A DNA stretch of 64,000 bases from Bacteroidia bacterium (GCA_016787705.1 JAEUTP010000010.1:62001-126000), one strand, 5' to 3'; counted from the first letter of the stretch, positions 26,943-37,188 are shown. Program-made: numbers and translations. Notes: generated from the letters alone by a model not told the origin.

Positions 26943-29900
26943 CTATTTCATTAGGGTAACATGTCCTATGTATTCTTTTTTACCTTCGCCATTTGCACCG
27001 GTAGCGTAGATCTTGTAAATATAAACCCCATCCTGTGCTATCTGGCCTTTTGCAGTACCATCCCACCCTTTTGTGTAATCTTTAGTTGCATAGATAATAT
27101 GTCCCCAACGGTCAAATATTTCCATGCTATAACCTGTAGATTTTAGACCAAGGCCTTTTATATTAAACACGTCATTATTTCCGTCACCATTTGGTGTAAA
27201 TGCGTTTGGAATATATACATTAAAATCTTCAATAACTTCAATAAATTTAACTACCGTATCAATGCAACCCATATCTGTACGTTGAATTAGAATAACAGGA
27301 TATTTACCCGGATTTTCAAAAACACGTTGAGGGTGCTCAATATTACTGGTATCGTAACCATTAATCCCGGTTCCGGAAAACATCCAATTCATACTTGTAA
27401 TTGGTCCATATTTATGTGTTGGATCAAAAACTACCTGGTTATTACTGGTGGTTATCACATCCGGATTCCAGCCAAAATCTGACTGAGGTTTTGGCCATAC
27501 TATGATTGGTGCACCATAATTATAAACACCGGTACAACCGTTTTTGCCTTGCGAGGTTATCTTAAGATTATAAGTACCAGGCCGGTCAATACAGTAACTA
27601 AAGCTATCTGATTGCATGATCATTGAGTTGCCAAAATCAAATGTAGTAACCGCAGATTCGTTTTGAGTTTTAGTGTTATAAAATAAACATAACGGTTGGC
27701 AACCTTGCTCTTTTTCTAATACAAGATCAGGCATTGGTGGCTGATTAACTGTTACTGTAAATATATAACTTACAGTATAATGCGGGCAGGCAATATCATG
27801 GCCAGTAAGATTATATATTGTTGTTCCTACAGGGTGACCATATTGAACACTTCCCGTAGGTGATCCTAAAAATACACCAGGTGTCCAAACATAAGCATAG
27901 TTACCACTTCCACCCGTAGAGCCGGCAATTAATGTTACACTGTCACCTCTGCAAATAGTTTGATTATGAGGTGTTAGTGTAAATGCAAGTGGCGTCAATA
28001 CTTCAACAAGCATTTTTTGCGAAGTTACACATGGGCCAAGTTGAACATTTAACGTGTATGTACCCGATTGGCTCGGCTGTATACTCGGTATAAAAAGATT
28101 TTGTGTATTAGATGTAAATCCCGAAGATCCAACCCAAGTGTACGTAGTAGCGCCAGCCGGGCCATTCACATTTAACATATCATTGTAACATAATCTTTTG
28201 AATGGATCAAGAGTAAATGTTATTCTTGGATTAACCGTTAATTGCACCGTGTTTGAATTATAACATGTAAACGATCCATTGTTATATGAAGTAGATATCG
28301 TATAAATACCAGATGCCGAAGGCGCAGGTAAGAACAGTGTAGTATTTGCAGTTTGCGCTGAATAGTTATTTGGACCTGACCATGAATAGGTTGAAGCACC
28401 GATAGAACTTGAGCTTAAGTGTGCATTATTTGGTTCACATACACTTACAGTTGGTGTAACAATAACCGGATTAACAGGTACAACTGCTAATTGATTTGAC
28501 CCAATTGTTGTACAACTTACACTTCCAATAGCGAATGTTGCTGTTACAAAATACTGGCCGCTATTTGACGGCTGAACATTTGGAATATTTGTAGCTTGTA
28601 AATTAGAACTAAAGTTGCCCGGCCCAGACCATGAATAGCCAATAGCGCCGGGTGCATTAGCGCTGATAACAGCATTTGCATATTGACACAAATTATTTGG
28701 AAGCGTTACATTTACAGGAGATGTGGCAACCACCGAAACGTTAGAAACTGCGGTTGAAGTACAAATCAATGTTGTACTGCCGCTTGTAAAATATGCAGTA
28801 ACATTATAATTGCCCGCATTTGCAGGCATAACACTTGGTATACTAGGATTTTGTGTAGTGGAAGAAAATACATTTGGGCCTGTCCATGAGTAAGAAGTTG
28901 CGCCAGTTGCACCGGCAACAAGATTTAAATTAGCACCCTGGCAAAGTGTAAATGTTGGCGTTACCACAAGTGGTGCCACAGGTACAATACCCATATTGGT
29001 AGTACCGCCGGCTTGACATACGCCTCCATTAGTAAAAGTATTTGTTACAGTAACAGAATAACTTCCTGAATTACCAGGCACAGGACTGGCAATTGTAGGA
29101 TTCTGCAAATTTGAATTAAAGCCAAGAGGGCCCGTCCATGCGTAAGATGTTACACCTGCAAGGCTTGAGTTTACAGCTAAAGAGACCGGAGTACCCTGAC
29201 ATGCAGGACCCGTATTTGAAACTGTAACTATAGTTGGAGTTGGATTTACAATAACCTGTGTTGTTTGTGTTCCAATACAACCGGCAGTATTTGTAAATGA
29301 AACTGAATAAATTGTTGTAGCAGCAGGGTTTGCTGTTACGTTAGCACCAAAAGTACCACTAAGAGTTGCACCCGGAGCCCAGCTATATGTAGGAGCGCCA
29401 TTAGCGGTTAAGCCTACGCTGCCCCCCGAACAAATAGTGCCGCCTGAAATTGTAATTGGATTAAGAGGAGTTGTAGTAACAGAAACAACAGCAGTACCTG
29501 TTTTGCAACCACCGGCATCAGCCACATTAACGGTGTAAGTGCCGGAGTTTAATCCTGTAGCCACTTGCGTATTTTGACCAGTTGGTGTCCAAGTATATGT
29601 ATAAGCAGGGTTGCCGCCTAAAACTGTTACTGTTGCATTTGATGTTGGGCAAGAAGGTGAACTGGCGGCGGTGACAGTTAAGCAGGGGCCTGTTTGCCAA
29701 AACATACCTGCCATATTTAATGAATAACAGTCACCCGTACTTGTGATACCATAATTTGCAGTAGTTTGACCATTAGTTGCCGGGGCACCCGGGGCCTGAA
29801 TATAATCCCAGCATTGTTGGTTAGCAACAGGATAACCAGCATTGTTAACCAGACTATTCATACGTAAGTTTGGCGAAGAGATTTTTTGAAGATCACCCAC

Positions 29901-30656
29901 AACCATAAAATTTTGAGTATTTGTTGGGTTACCGCAAACATTAAAACCTGAAATAAGACTGTTGATAGTTCCACCTACACCTACCTGACAACCATCTGCA
30001 ATTACAATACTTCCGGTAGTATTTAATGCAGGGTCAATATAAACGATAAATAAAGTAGCGCCATCTGTATCTTTTGAAGGCGTTTGAGGCATTACAGGAC
30101 AGCCCGACAATGTATAAGTGCCATTACCTGTGATTACCGCAGTAACGTTAGCACGGGAAGTCCATGTGCCGCCATACCCCCAGCATTTATCAGTATGAAA
30201 ACCGATTTGGGTCATTGCAAAAGTCTGGCTAACATTTGAAGGATTAACTATCGTAGCATTAAAGTTACCAGAGCCTGTTTGTCCGCCGCCACCGGCATAT
30301 AAAAAGGCAGCCTGAATAACTGCACCTGCAGGAATACCCGCAACAACTATTGGACAAGGCTGCGTAGTGCCTGTTCCAGGAGGAACACCGCTAAATACTC
30401 TTTTATGTAATCTAGCGGAAACCTGTGTAAAACCTAAACCACAAGCTGTTTGTGTGTAAGTAGTAGCAATTGAACCATTACCATTCATAACACTATTGTT
30501 TGAATTTCCACCTTTTGGATTGCCCGGAGAAACCGTTGGTGTATTTTGATAACAATTAGCACATGGCGTACCCGGTAAAGGATTGTTATATGTTTGCGCA
30601 AATAAAGAGGCGTTTAGCAGCAAACAAAGAGACAGGAGTTTTATAGTAGTTTTCAT
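26943..30656 (-). CDS. Giant T9SS surface protein with Ig/PKD-like modules (paralogue 2)
   Basis: 1237 aa. Signal peptide MKTTIKLLSLCLLLNASLFAQ. The N-terminal domain (about 40-330) has KRVFSGVPPG, FLYAGGG and DTDGATLFIVYIDP, typical of a beta-sandwich surface domain I cannot name. Ig-like modules follow, including a single A-B dyad of the kind repeated four times in the neighbouring paralogue, then two PKD-like domains (CQPLCLFYNTKTQNES; WMFSGTGINGYD). It ends in a type B gliding-motility sorting domain: VYIPNAFTPNGDGNNDVFNI, DRWGHIIY, GWDGTAKG, DGVYIYKI. From the first shared Ig module to the C-terminus it is closely similar to the third paralogue. Exported by T9SS; adhesion is inferred. 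Confidence 0.85.
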   Translation of the reverse strand: MKTTIKLLSLCLLLNASLFAQTYNNPLPGTPCANCYQNTPTVSPGNPKGGNSNNSVMNGNGSIATTYTQTACGLGFTQVSARLHKRVFSGVPPGTGTTQPCPIVVAGIPAGAVIQAAFLYAGGGGQTGSGNFNATIVNPSNVSQTFAMTQIGFHTDKCWGYGGTWTSRANVTAVITGNGTYTLSGCPVMPQTPSKDTDGATLFIVYIDPALNTTGSIVIADGCQVGVGGTINSLISGFNVCGNPTNTQNFMVVGDLQKISSPNLRMNSLVNNAGYPVANQQCWDYIQAPGAPATNGQTTANYGITSTGDCYSLNMAGMFWQTGPCLTVTAASSPSCPTSNATVTVLGGNPAYTYTWTPTGQNTQVATGLNSGTYTVNVADAGGCKTGTAVVSVTTTPLNPITISGGTICSGGSVGLTANGAPTYSWAPGATLSGTFGANVTANPAATTIYSVSFTNTAGCIGTQTTQVIVNPTPTIVTVSNTGPACQGTPVSLAVNSSLAGVTSYAWTGPLGFNSNLQNPTIASPVPGNSGSYSVTVTNTFTNGGVCQAGGTTNMGIVPVAPLVVTPTFTLCQGANLNLVAGATGATSYSWTGPNVFSSTTQNPSIPSVMPANAGNYNVTAYFTSGSTTLICTSTAVSNVSVVATSPVNVTLPNNLCQYANAVISANAPGAIGYSWSGPGNFSSNLQATNIPNVQPSNSGQYFVTATFAIGSVSCTTIGSNQLAVVPVNPVIVTPTVSVCEPNNAHLSSSSIGASTYSWSGPNNYSAQTANTTLFLPAPSASGIYTISTSYNNGSFTCYNSNTVQLTVNPRITFTLDPFKRLCYNDMLNVNGPAGATTYTWVGSSGFTSNTQNLFIPSIQPSQSGTYTLNVQLGPCVTSQKMLVEVLTPLAFTLTPHNQTICRGDSVTLIAGSTGGSGNYAYVWTPGVFLGSPTGSVQYGHPVGTTIYNLTGHDIACPHYTVSYIFTVTVNQPPMPDLVLEKEQGCQPLCLFYNTKTQNESAVTTFDFGNSMIMQSDSFSYCIDRPGTYNLKITSQGKNGCTGVYNYGAPIIVWPKPQSDFGWNPDVITTSNNQVVFDPTHKYGPITSMNWMFSGTGINGYDTSNIEHPQRVFENPGKYPVILIQRTDMGCIDTVVKFIEVIEDFNVYIPNAFTPNGDGNNDVFNIKGLGLKSTGYSMEIFDRWGHIIYATKDYTKGWDGTAKGQIAQDGVYIYKIYATGANGEGKKEYIGHVTLMK

Positions 30657-30673
30657 TGCCAGTAAGGTTTCTA

Positions 30674-30705
30674 TAAAGGTATCGAATAGGCAAAACCATT
30701 ACAAA
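30674..30705 (-). promoter_or_regulatory. Candidate promoter for second giant surface protein
   Basis: Read on the minus strand: TTTG (30705-30702), a 20-nt spacer, then TACCTTTA (30681-30674), matching TAnnTTTG at seven of eight positions. It ends 18 nt before the ATG at 30656, implying a very short leader. With the terminator at 30834-30861 it suggests this paralogue is its own transcription unit. Confidence 0.45.
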
Positions 30706-30833
30706 TTATTCCCTCATTTTAAGGCAGGCTTCACGAAGTATGATTCATCGAAATTTTTCATTTAAATCGTTTTAATAAACAAATTACTTAATATTTAACT
30801 CTAAAGTTATTTTAGCTTGCTTCACAAAACAAA

Positions 30834-30861
30834 AAAACCCTTCTTTTTTAAGAAGGGTTTT
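30834..30861 (-). terminator. Intrinsic terminator after third giant surface protein
   Basis: AAAACCCTTCT (30834-30844) pairs with AGAAGGGTTTT (30851-30861), an 11-bp stem with a 6-nt loop and a long T run on the minus strand. It lies 19 nt after the gene ending at 30880. Confidence 0.92.
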
Positions 30862-30879
30862 AAAATATTAGTTGTTTAA

Positions 30880-33800
30880 TTATTTCATTAAAGTAACATG
30901 GCCTACATATTCTTTACGACCTTCTCCATTAGCACCTACAGCTTTAATCTTATAAATATAAACACCATCCTGCGCTACAGCTCCTTTTACAGTTCCATCC
31001 CAACCTTTAGTAAAATCTTTACTAAAGAATAATTCATGACCCCAGCGATCAAAGATTTGCATGCTAAATCCTTCTGGTTTAAACCCTAAGCCTTTTACTA
31101 AAAACATATCATTTAACGCATCGCCGTTTGGTGTAAATGAATTTGGAATGTAAACATTAAAGTCTTCAACTACTTCAATAATTTTAACTACCGAATCAAT
31201 ACAACCATGCTCTGTTCTTTGAATTAGCATAATTGGAAATTTACCGGCGTTTTCAAAAACACGTATCGGATTTTGTACATTAGTTGTATCATATCCAACA
31301 ACACCAGTTCCTGAGAACATCCAGCTAATGCTGGTAACCGGGCCGTATTGAGAGAACGGTGTAAATGTTACTTGATTATTGCTTGTTGAAACAACATCAG
31401 GGTTCCAACCAAAATCAGAATGCGGTTTTGGCCATACAATAATTGGTGCAGGGTAATCATAAACACCTGAACAACCGTTTTTGCCTACTGATAAAATTTT
31501 TAAATTATAAGTACCGGGTTCATCTAAGCAATAACTAAAGCTATCTGTCTGCATAACTTTTGTTCCCCCAAAATCGTAAGTAGTTATTGCTGCTTCCTGT
31601 TGTGTTTTAGTATCATAAAATAAACATAACGGTTGGCAGCCTTGTTCTTTTTCTAAAGAAAGATTTGGCATTGGAGGCTGATTTACCTGAACAGTAAACG
31701 TGTGATGAACTGTATAATTAGGACAAGCAATATCATGACCTGATAAATGGTAAATTGTTGTTCCTATGGGATGGCCATACTGTACGCTACCCGTAGGAGA
31801 CCCTAAGAATGCACCGGGGTTCCATACGTAGGCGTAATTTCCGCTTCCACCGGTTGAACCTGCAATTAGTTTAACGCTATCACCTCTGCAAATTGTTCTG
31901 CTCTCAGGAGTTAATGTAAATGCAAGCGGGGTTAAAACATTTATTTGTGTTTTTTGCTTTGTAACACATGGTCCCAAAGAAACTTCCAATGTATATGTAC
32001 CAGATTGATTTGGCTGAATAACAGGTATTGTTAAGTTTTGAGTATTAGAAGTAAAACCTGTTGAACTTGTCCATGAATAAGAAGTTGCTCCGGCAGGACC
32101 GGCAATATTCAACATATCGTTGTAGCACATTTGTTTATATGGCGTTAACGTGAAATTTAAAACAGGGTTTACTGTTAATTGTGTTGTATTGGAATTGTAA
32201 CAAACCAATGCACCATTATTGTAGGATGTTATGACAGTATATACACCGCTTATAGTGGGTGTAGTATTATAAAAGGTGGGATTAGCGAATCCTGCGCTAA
32301 AATTGTTTGGACCTGTCCAAGAATAAGTTGCCGCACCTATTGAACTTGCTGATATTTGAGCGTTAGCAGGCTCACAAACAGTTACGGTTGGCGTAACAAT
32401 AATAGGGTTAACAGGCACAACATTTATTTGATTTGACCCCGTTGTTGTACAACTAACTGACCCAATAGCAAATGTTGCTGTTGCAAAATAAACACCTGAA
32501 TTTGCCGGCATCATATTAGGAATTGTTGTTGCCTGCAAATTAGAACTAAAATTATTTGGCCCCGCCCAGGAATAACCAACAGCACCGGGCGCCAAAGCAC
32601 TAATGTTAGCTGTAGTAAATTGACAAAGATTATTAGTAACATTAACAGCCACAGGCGAAGTTGGAACTACCGATAAATTACTGACCGATGTTTGAGAGCA
32701 AATTAATGTGGTAGTAGGGTTCGTGAAAAAAGCAGTTAAACTGTAATTACCCGAATTTGTTGGCATTACGTTGCTAATTAACGGACTTTGAGCATTTGAT
32801 GTAAAACCTGCCGGACCAGACCATGAGAAAGAGCTGGGCTGTAAAGGTATAGTTGTATTTAAATTTAAATTAGCCCCCGGACAAAGCGTATAGGTTGCGC
32901 TTGACGGCGTGGCTGTATTAATAATCACTGCTAACAAACTTGTATCTTTTTTACAAGATACAGTTGATGTAAATATTAATGGTGTATTTGGCGCAGTGGT
33001 AAAAACTGAGCTTGCTAAACTTTGTGTATAATTGTAAACAGCCGTTCCGCTATATGTTCCGGCATTTAATGAACTAGAATTTACTATAGATGGTGATTGT
33101 ATGTTTGAAGCAAAACTATTTGGACCTAACCAGGAGTAAAGTGCATTTACAGTCTGTCCTGCCGCCGCAACAGTAGGAGTTGTTGTTAATGAAAAATTTA
33201 AAGTAGTGCCCTGGCAGGCAGGAGCATTTACACCAAATACCGAAATTGTAGGCGATGGTTTTACCATAACCTGCACTGTGGTTGCACAAGCACCTACTGT
33301 GCCATTTGATCCGGCATAAACAGTGTAAATTCCGCTGGCTGCAGGGCTTGGATTAGGTATGAATAAAAATTGAGTAGTTGTTACAGTACCCGGACCCGGG
33401 CTAGTTTGGTTTATATAGCTACCCGAAGTTGGTGGTGTTGAAGGGTTAACAGGTACAGCAGTTGAATTTACTACACTACTGAAACCGCCTGGACCTGTCC
33501 AGGAGAATGTTAAAACACCGGTTGCGGTGGTTGTTATTTGAGCTGACAAACTCATTGAATTTAATGCCGGAGCTGAACGAGAACACATTGCATAACTCTC
33601 ATTAACTGTTGGGTTAATGCCCGGCAGATAATAAACAGTTACACTTCCATTACCATTTTGAGCTGCAGGTGCGCATGTAGAACCTGCCGGATAAAAACTT
33701 GAACCGCCGCCGCCGCCGCCGCCGCCGTTTGCACCTGTGCAACAGCCATCATTACCGCCGCCGCCGCCGCCATAATAACCGCCGCCGCCGCCGCCACCAG

Positions 33801-34497
33801 ATGCAGTTTGCCATGGGCCACCTTGCCCGCCAACACCAAGTACTCCGGGAGAACCTCCTGGAGGAGTTCCTGCCCAAGGTGCGCCACCAATACCACCGGC
33901 AACTTGTGTTCCGCCGCCGCCGCCTGCACCAAAAGTATTACATCCTGCTGCGCCGTTATTGCAATTTGCAGCACCACCACATACTGAATTTGAACCACCG
34001 CCTGCGCCGCCGCCGCCACCGGCTACTAATATTCTGTTTGCTAAAGCAAAAGGTGCAATTCTAACATCTGAAGCGCCACCACCACCATAAGAACTATATG
34101 CAGCTGCGCCTGTTGAAGCCTGACCAGTTCCACCACCATTAAAACCTCCCGAAGCAGCCCCTTGAGTTCCGACACCGCCTACCATAATTTGAAATACCTG
34201 ACCTGGTGTTACGGCGTAAGTTGCTTGTATTGCAGCACCTAAACCTCCATTACCACCGCCTTTTGCACCCCTAACAACAAATGTTACAGTTGTTACACAT
34301 AACGTACTGGGCACAGTAAATGTTTGAATTCCACCGGTAAAGGCAAAATTTACAGACGTGGCTAATGGATTGATTGGCACTAAACTTTGACTTCGACCAC
34401 CAACAAATGCTAATAGCATTAAAAATATAATAAACTTTTTCACGAAATTTCTTTTAACGAATTTACGCCCAAGTTTTCTATTTTTCCTTTTTTTCAC
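30880..34497 (-). CDS. Giant T9SS surface protein with glycine-rich head (paralogue 3)
   Basis: 1205 aa from GTG 34497; an internal GTG at 34443 would give a cleaner signal peptide (MKKFIIFLMLLAFVGGRSQS). The N-terminal domain (about 40-290) begins with a hydrophobic strand-rich part and becomes strongly glycine-rich (AGGGGGAGGG, then runs of six to eight Gly), ending GSSFYPAG; this resembles the glycine-rich sandwich domains also seen next to ALK-type receptors. Ig-like modules (one A-B dyad), two PKD-like domains and the type B gliding-motility sorting domain (VYIPNSFTPNGDALNDMF, DRWGHELFF, DGVYIYKI) follow. The C-terminal two thirds closely match paralogue 2. Surface adhesin role inferred. 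Confidence 0.85.
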   Translation of the reverse strand: MKKRKNRKLGRKFVKRNFVKKFIIFLMLLAFVGGRSQSLVPINPLATSVNFAFTGGIQTFTVPSTLCVTTVTFVVRGAKGGGNGGLGAAIQATYAVTPGQVFQIMVGGVGTQGAASGGFNGGGTGQASTGAAAYSSYGGGGASDVRIAPFALANRILVAGGGGGAGGGSNSVCGGAANCNNGAAGCNTFGAGGGGGTQVAGGIGGAPWAGTPPGGSPGVLGVGGQGGPWQTASGGGGGGGYYGGGGGGNDGCCTGANGGGGGGGGSSFYPAGSTCAPAAQNGNGSVTVYYLPGINPTVNESYAMCSRSAPALNSMSLSAQITTTATGVLTFSWTGPGGFSSVVNSTAVPVNPSTPPTSGSYINQTSPGPGTVTTTQFLFIPNPSPAASGIYTVYAGSNGTVGACATTVQVMVKPSPTISVFGVNAPACQGTTLNFSLTTTPTVAAAGQTVNALYSWLGPNSFASNIQSPSIVNSSSLNAGTYSGTAVYNYTQSLASSVFTTAPNTPLIFTSTVSCKKDTSLLAVIINTATPSSATYTLCPGANLNLNTTIPLQPSSFSWSGPAGFTSNAQSPLISNVMPTNSGNYSLTAFFTNPTTTLICSQTSVSNLSVVPTSPVAVNVTNNLCQFTTANISALAPGAVGYSWAGPNNFSSNLQATTIPNMMPANSGVYFATATFAIGSVSCTTTGSNQINVVPVNPIIVTPTVTVCEPANAQISASSIGAATYSWTGPNNFSAGFANPTFYNTTPTISGVYTVITSYNNGALVCYNSNTTQLTVNPVLNFTLTPYKQMCYNDMLNIAGPAGATSYSWTSSTGFTSNTQNLTIPVIQPNQSGTYTLEVSLGPCVTKQKTQINVLTPLAFTLTPESRTICRGDSVKLIAGSTGGSGNYAYVWNPGAFLGSPTGSVQYGHPIGTTIYHLSGHDIACPNYTVHHTFTVQVNQPPMPNLSLEKEQGCQPLCLFYDTKTQQEAAITTYDFGGTKVMQTDSFSYCLDEPGTYNLKILSVGKNGCSGVYDYPAPIIVWPKPHSDFGWNPDVVSTSNNQVTFTPFSQYGPVTSISWMFSGTGVVGYDTTNVQNPIRVFENAGKFPIMLIQRTEHGCIDSVVKIIEVVEDFNVYIPNSFTPNGDALNDMFLVKGLGFKPEGFSMQIFDRWGHELFFSKDFTKGWDGTVKGAVAQDGVYIYKIKAVGANGEGRKEYVGHVTLMK
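33704..33795 (-). repeat. CCG/GCC trinucleotide microsatellites encoding polyglycine
   Basis: Three near-pure triplet runs lie in the glycine-rich head: 33704-33727 (8 triplets), about 33755-33771 and 33779-33795; smaller ones occur at 33911-33924 and 34005-34020. They are G+C-only islands in an AT-rich genome that otherwise has many possible Gly codons. Slippage would change Gly run length in frame without breaking the protein. Confidence 0.85.
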
Positions 34498-34612
34498 TCA
34501 TTTAAAGTTGAGATTGAATAACTAAAACGCAATTTTTAGCGAGATAAATGCATTTCCATCAATTATAATGCTCTTTTTGCGCGTTTTTATCTTTGATTTT
34601 AACGATTGGTTT

Positions 34613-35218
34613 TTATCCCTTAAACCGATAGTGTCCGATAATAACATACGAAAAAAGCATGTCCTCCAATACATTGCCGCCGCCAATATTATGTGCTATC
34701 ATATACCGCTTACCATCAGCTGTTTTTTGGTCGGTTACAATACCAATATGTGTAATGCCACTTACTACTTTTTTGCCCTGGAGGTTCCAGGTAACAATAT
34801 CTCCGGGCTTATAATCTTCAGCTTTATCAGAAATTATTAACCCGGCTTTTTTAGTTTTAAAGTAGGTCATCAAATTTGGCACCCTTCTGTGATCTATATT
34901 GCTATCAGGGCTTTTCAGGTTCCAAAGCTTTGGGTAATTTTTAAAATTCTTAAGCATATCCTCATGCACTTCCTTTTGCAGATCTATTCCCACCCCCCTG
35001 TAAGCCCTTATCACGAGGTCGGTACAAACACCTGTATTGGCAGGCACATCACCATTTGGATATTTTATCTGCACATAAGCTGGCACGTAGGTAACCTTTA
35101 TCTTTGTTTGATTTATAGCCTGAACAACCAGTTTTTGAAAAAAAGGATTATCTTGTTTAAATGAAAAGCAGGCAAAAATCAAACAAAAAACAACAATTTT
35201 ATGAGTTTTAAGCTTCAT
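34613..35218 (-). CDS. DUF1287 secreted protein (NlpC/P60-like fold)
   Basis: 201 aa, signal peptide MKLKTHKIVVFCLIFACFS. The DUF1287 blocks are clear: TGVCTDLVIRAYRGVGIDLQ with the likely catalytic cysteine, SNIDHRRVPNL, and GDIVTWNL ... THIGIVTD ... IAHNIGGGN holding the histidine. The fold is related to NlpC/P60 cysteine peptidases, so a cell-wall or peptide-linked hydrolase in the periplasm is likely, not proven. Divergent from rfbA. Confidence 0.88.
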   Translation of the reverse strand: MKLKTHKIVVFCLIFACFSFKQDNPFFQKLVVQAINQTKIKVTYVPAYVQIKYPNGDVPANTGVCTDLVIRAYRGVGIDLQKEVHEDMLKNFKNYPKLWNLKSPDSNIDHRRVPNLMTYFKTKKAGLIISDKAEDYKPGDIVTWNLQGKKVVSGITHIGIVTDQKTADGKRYMIAHNIGGGNVLEDMLFSYVIIGHYRFKG

Positions 35219-35331
35219 TTTACTATAAATGTACCATTTTTTACCGAAATGGCGTTTTATTCATTTCAAAAATATAAACGACTTTTGATTTTAAAAAATT
35301 TGTACCTTTCAAACCATAAAATTTTTAAACT

Positions 35332-36198
35332 ATGAAGGGAATTATTTTGGCTGGTGGCTCAGGCACACGTTTACATCCTCTTACTTTAGCAATGAGTAAA
35401 CAAATGATGCCTATTTATGATAAACCAATGATCTATTATCCATTATCGGTTTTGATGATGGCAGGCATCAATGAAATTTTAATTATTTCTACACCTCACG
35501 ATCTTCCTAATTTTGAAAGACTTTTAGGTACCGGCGAAAATATTGGCTGTAAGTTTTCTTACGTTGTACAGGAAGTGCCAAATGGTTTAGCGCAGGCTTT
35601 TGTTTTAGGGGAAAAATTTATTGGTAAAGATAAAGTTGCCTTAGTGCTTGGTGATAATATTTTTTATGGCGTTGGTTTAGGCAGCAGCTTACAAAAAATA
35701 AATGATCCTGATGGTGGCGTTGTATTTGCTTATCATGTAAGTGACCCTGAACGTTACGGTGTTGTTGAGTTTGATAAAAATCACAAAGTTATTTCTATCG
35801 AAGAAAAACCTAAAGAACCTAAATCTAATTATGCTGTACCGGGTTTATATTTTTACGATAACTCAGTAGTACAAATTGCAAAAGATCTTAAACCCAGTCC
35901 ACGTGGTGAATACGAAATTACCGATGTAAATAAAGAATATTTAAAACAAGGTAAGTTAAAAGTATCAATCATGGATCGTGGCACTGCCTGGCTCGATACA
36001 GGTACTTTTCCATCGCTTATGCAGGCCGGCCAATTTGTGCAGGTTATTGAAGAGCGCCAGGGCTTAAAAATTGGTTGTATTGAAGAGATTGCTTTTAAAA
36101 TGGGTTACATTACTAAAGAACAATTAATAAAAGTAGCTACACCATTAACCAAAAGTGGCTACGGAACTTATTTGTTAGAGGTAGCAAAACATTCTTAG
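35332..36198 (+). CDS. rfbA: Glucose-1-phosphate thymidylyltransferase
   Basis: 288 aa, full length for RmlA/RfbA. The nucleotide-binding start [18 protein letters not shown], the [16 protein letters not shown] block, [10 protein letters not shown] and [20 protein letters not shown] are diagnostic. It makes dTDP-glucose from dTTP and glucose-1-P, the first step to dTDP-rhamnose and other deoxysugars of surface polysaccharides. No rmlBCD genes follow; instead a polyprenyl synthetase lies 9 nt downstream. A weak promoter-like TTTG-N15-TACCTTTC (35284-35310) precedes the start, with a shorter spacer than usual. Confidence 0.95.
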   Translation: MKGIILAGGSGTRLHPLTLAMSKQMMPIYDKPMIYYPLSVLMMAGINEILIISTPHDLPNFERLLGTGENIGCKFSYVVQEVPNGLAQAFVLGEKFIGKDKVALVLGDNIFYGVGLGSSLQKINDPDGGVVFAYHVSDPERYGVVEFDKNHKVISIEEKPKEPKSNYAVPGLYFYDNSVVQIAKDLKPSPRGEYEITDVNKEYLKQGKLKVSIMDRGTAWLDTGTFPSLMQAGQFVQVIEERQGLKIGCIEEIAFKMGYITKEQLIKVATPLTKSGYGTYLLEVAKHS

Positions 36199-36207
36199 TT
36201 ATTTTTC

Positions 36208-37188
36208 GTGGAGAATTACCAGTCATTACTTGATCTTTTTTTAGGCCATCTTGAAGCATATAAAAGCAATTTAAGTTCAAGATCACCTAAAGAACTTTAC
36301 GAACCTGAAAATTATATTCTATCATTAGGAGGAAAAAGGTTACGCCCTCTGTTGGCGTTAATTGCCTGCGATCTGTTTAATAAAGATCCTAAACATGCTT
36401 TAAATTCTGCACTTTCAGTTGAGTTGTTTCATAATTTTTCATTGATCCACGACGATATTTTAGATGCTGCGCCACTTCGCAGAAATAAAGAAACAGTACA
36501 TGTAAAATGGAATACCAATATTGCCATATTAAGTGGTGATGCGATGCTTATAAAAGCAAAACAGGTTTTAGAACATTATGACTTTAAAGAATTTAAAAAA
36601 CTAAATACACTTTTTAATAAAACAGCTATTGAAGTTTGCGAAGGCCAGCAAAACGATATGAATTTTGAAAGCCATGATAATATTCATGTTACCAATTACA
36701 TTGATATGATTACCAATAAAACGGCGGTGTTATTAGGTTGCAGTTTAAAAATGGGTGCCATTAATGCCAATGCAAGTGAAGAAGATCAAAATAATTTATA
36801 CGCTTTTGGAAAACATTTAGGTATTGCTTTTCAATTAATGGACGATCTTTTAGATGCGTTTGCAACCGATTCGAAAAAATTTGGCAAACAACTTGGTGGT
36901 GATATTATTGCTAATAAAAAAACTTTTTTATTTTTAAAAGCGCAGGAACTGGCAAATGAAAAACAGCAAAAAGCTCTTGCAAAATTCATGAAAATGAAAG
37001 ATCCGGTTAAAAAGGTAGATGGGGTTTTAAAAATTTATGATGAATTAGAAATAAAAAAAATATGTCAACACGAAGCAGATGTTCATACCTTACAGGCTAT
37101 TGACTATTTGAATAAAGTAAACTGTAACACTTCTAAAAAAGATTCATTAAAAAAATACGCAAAAGAATTGTTACACCGCCAGGCCTAA
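36208..37188 (+). CDS. Polyprenyl (isoprenyl) diphosphate synthetase
   Basis: 326 aa from GTG 36208, 9 nt after rfbA; no ATG is available upstream of the conserved region. The first Asp-rich motif is DDILD (D82, D83, D86) followed by RR; the second is DDLLDAF near residue 211. GGKRLRPLL at 41-49 binds isopentenyl diphosphate. Chain length cannot be read securely; candidates are geranylgeranyl/farnesyl or an octaprenyl/heptaprenyl synthase for menaquinone. Its stop overlaps the thioesterase start (TAATG). Confidence 0.9.
   Translation: MENYQSLLDLFLGHLEAYKSNLSSRSPKELYEPENYILSLGGKRLRPLLALIACDLFNKDPKHALNSALSVELFHNFSLIHDDILDAAPLRRNKETVHVKWNTNIAILSGDAMLIKAKQVLEHYDFKEFKKLNTLFNKTAIEVCEGQQNDMNFESHDNIHVTNYIDMITNKTAVLLGCSLKMGAINANASEEDQNNLYAFGKHLGIAFQLMDDLLDAFATDSKKFGKQLGGDIIANKKTFLFLKAQELANEKQQKALAKFMKMKDPVKKVDGVLKIYDELEIKKICQHEADVHTLQAIDYLNKVNCNTSKKDSLKKYAKELLHRQA

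Noticed and set aside
33639..34064. Long opposite- and shifted-frame ORFs in the glycine-rich region, rich in Ala or Arg
   Set aside because: They are by-products of GC-triplet repeats, which keep several frames open; composition is extreme and there is no start context. The glycine frame is part of a clear secreted protein.
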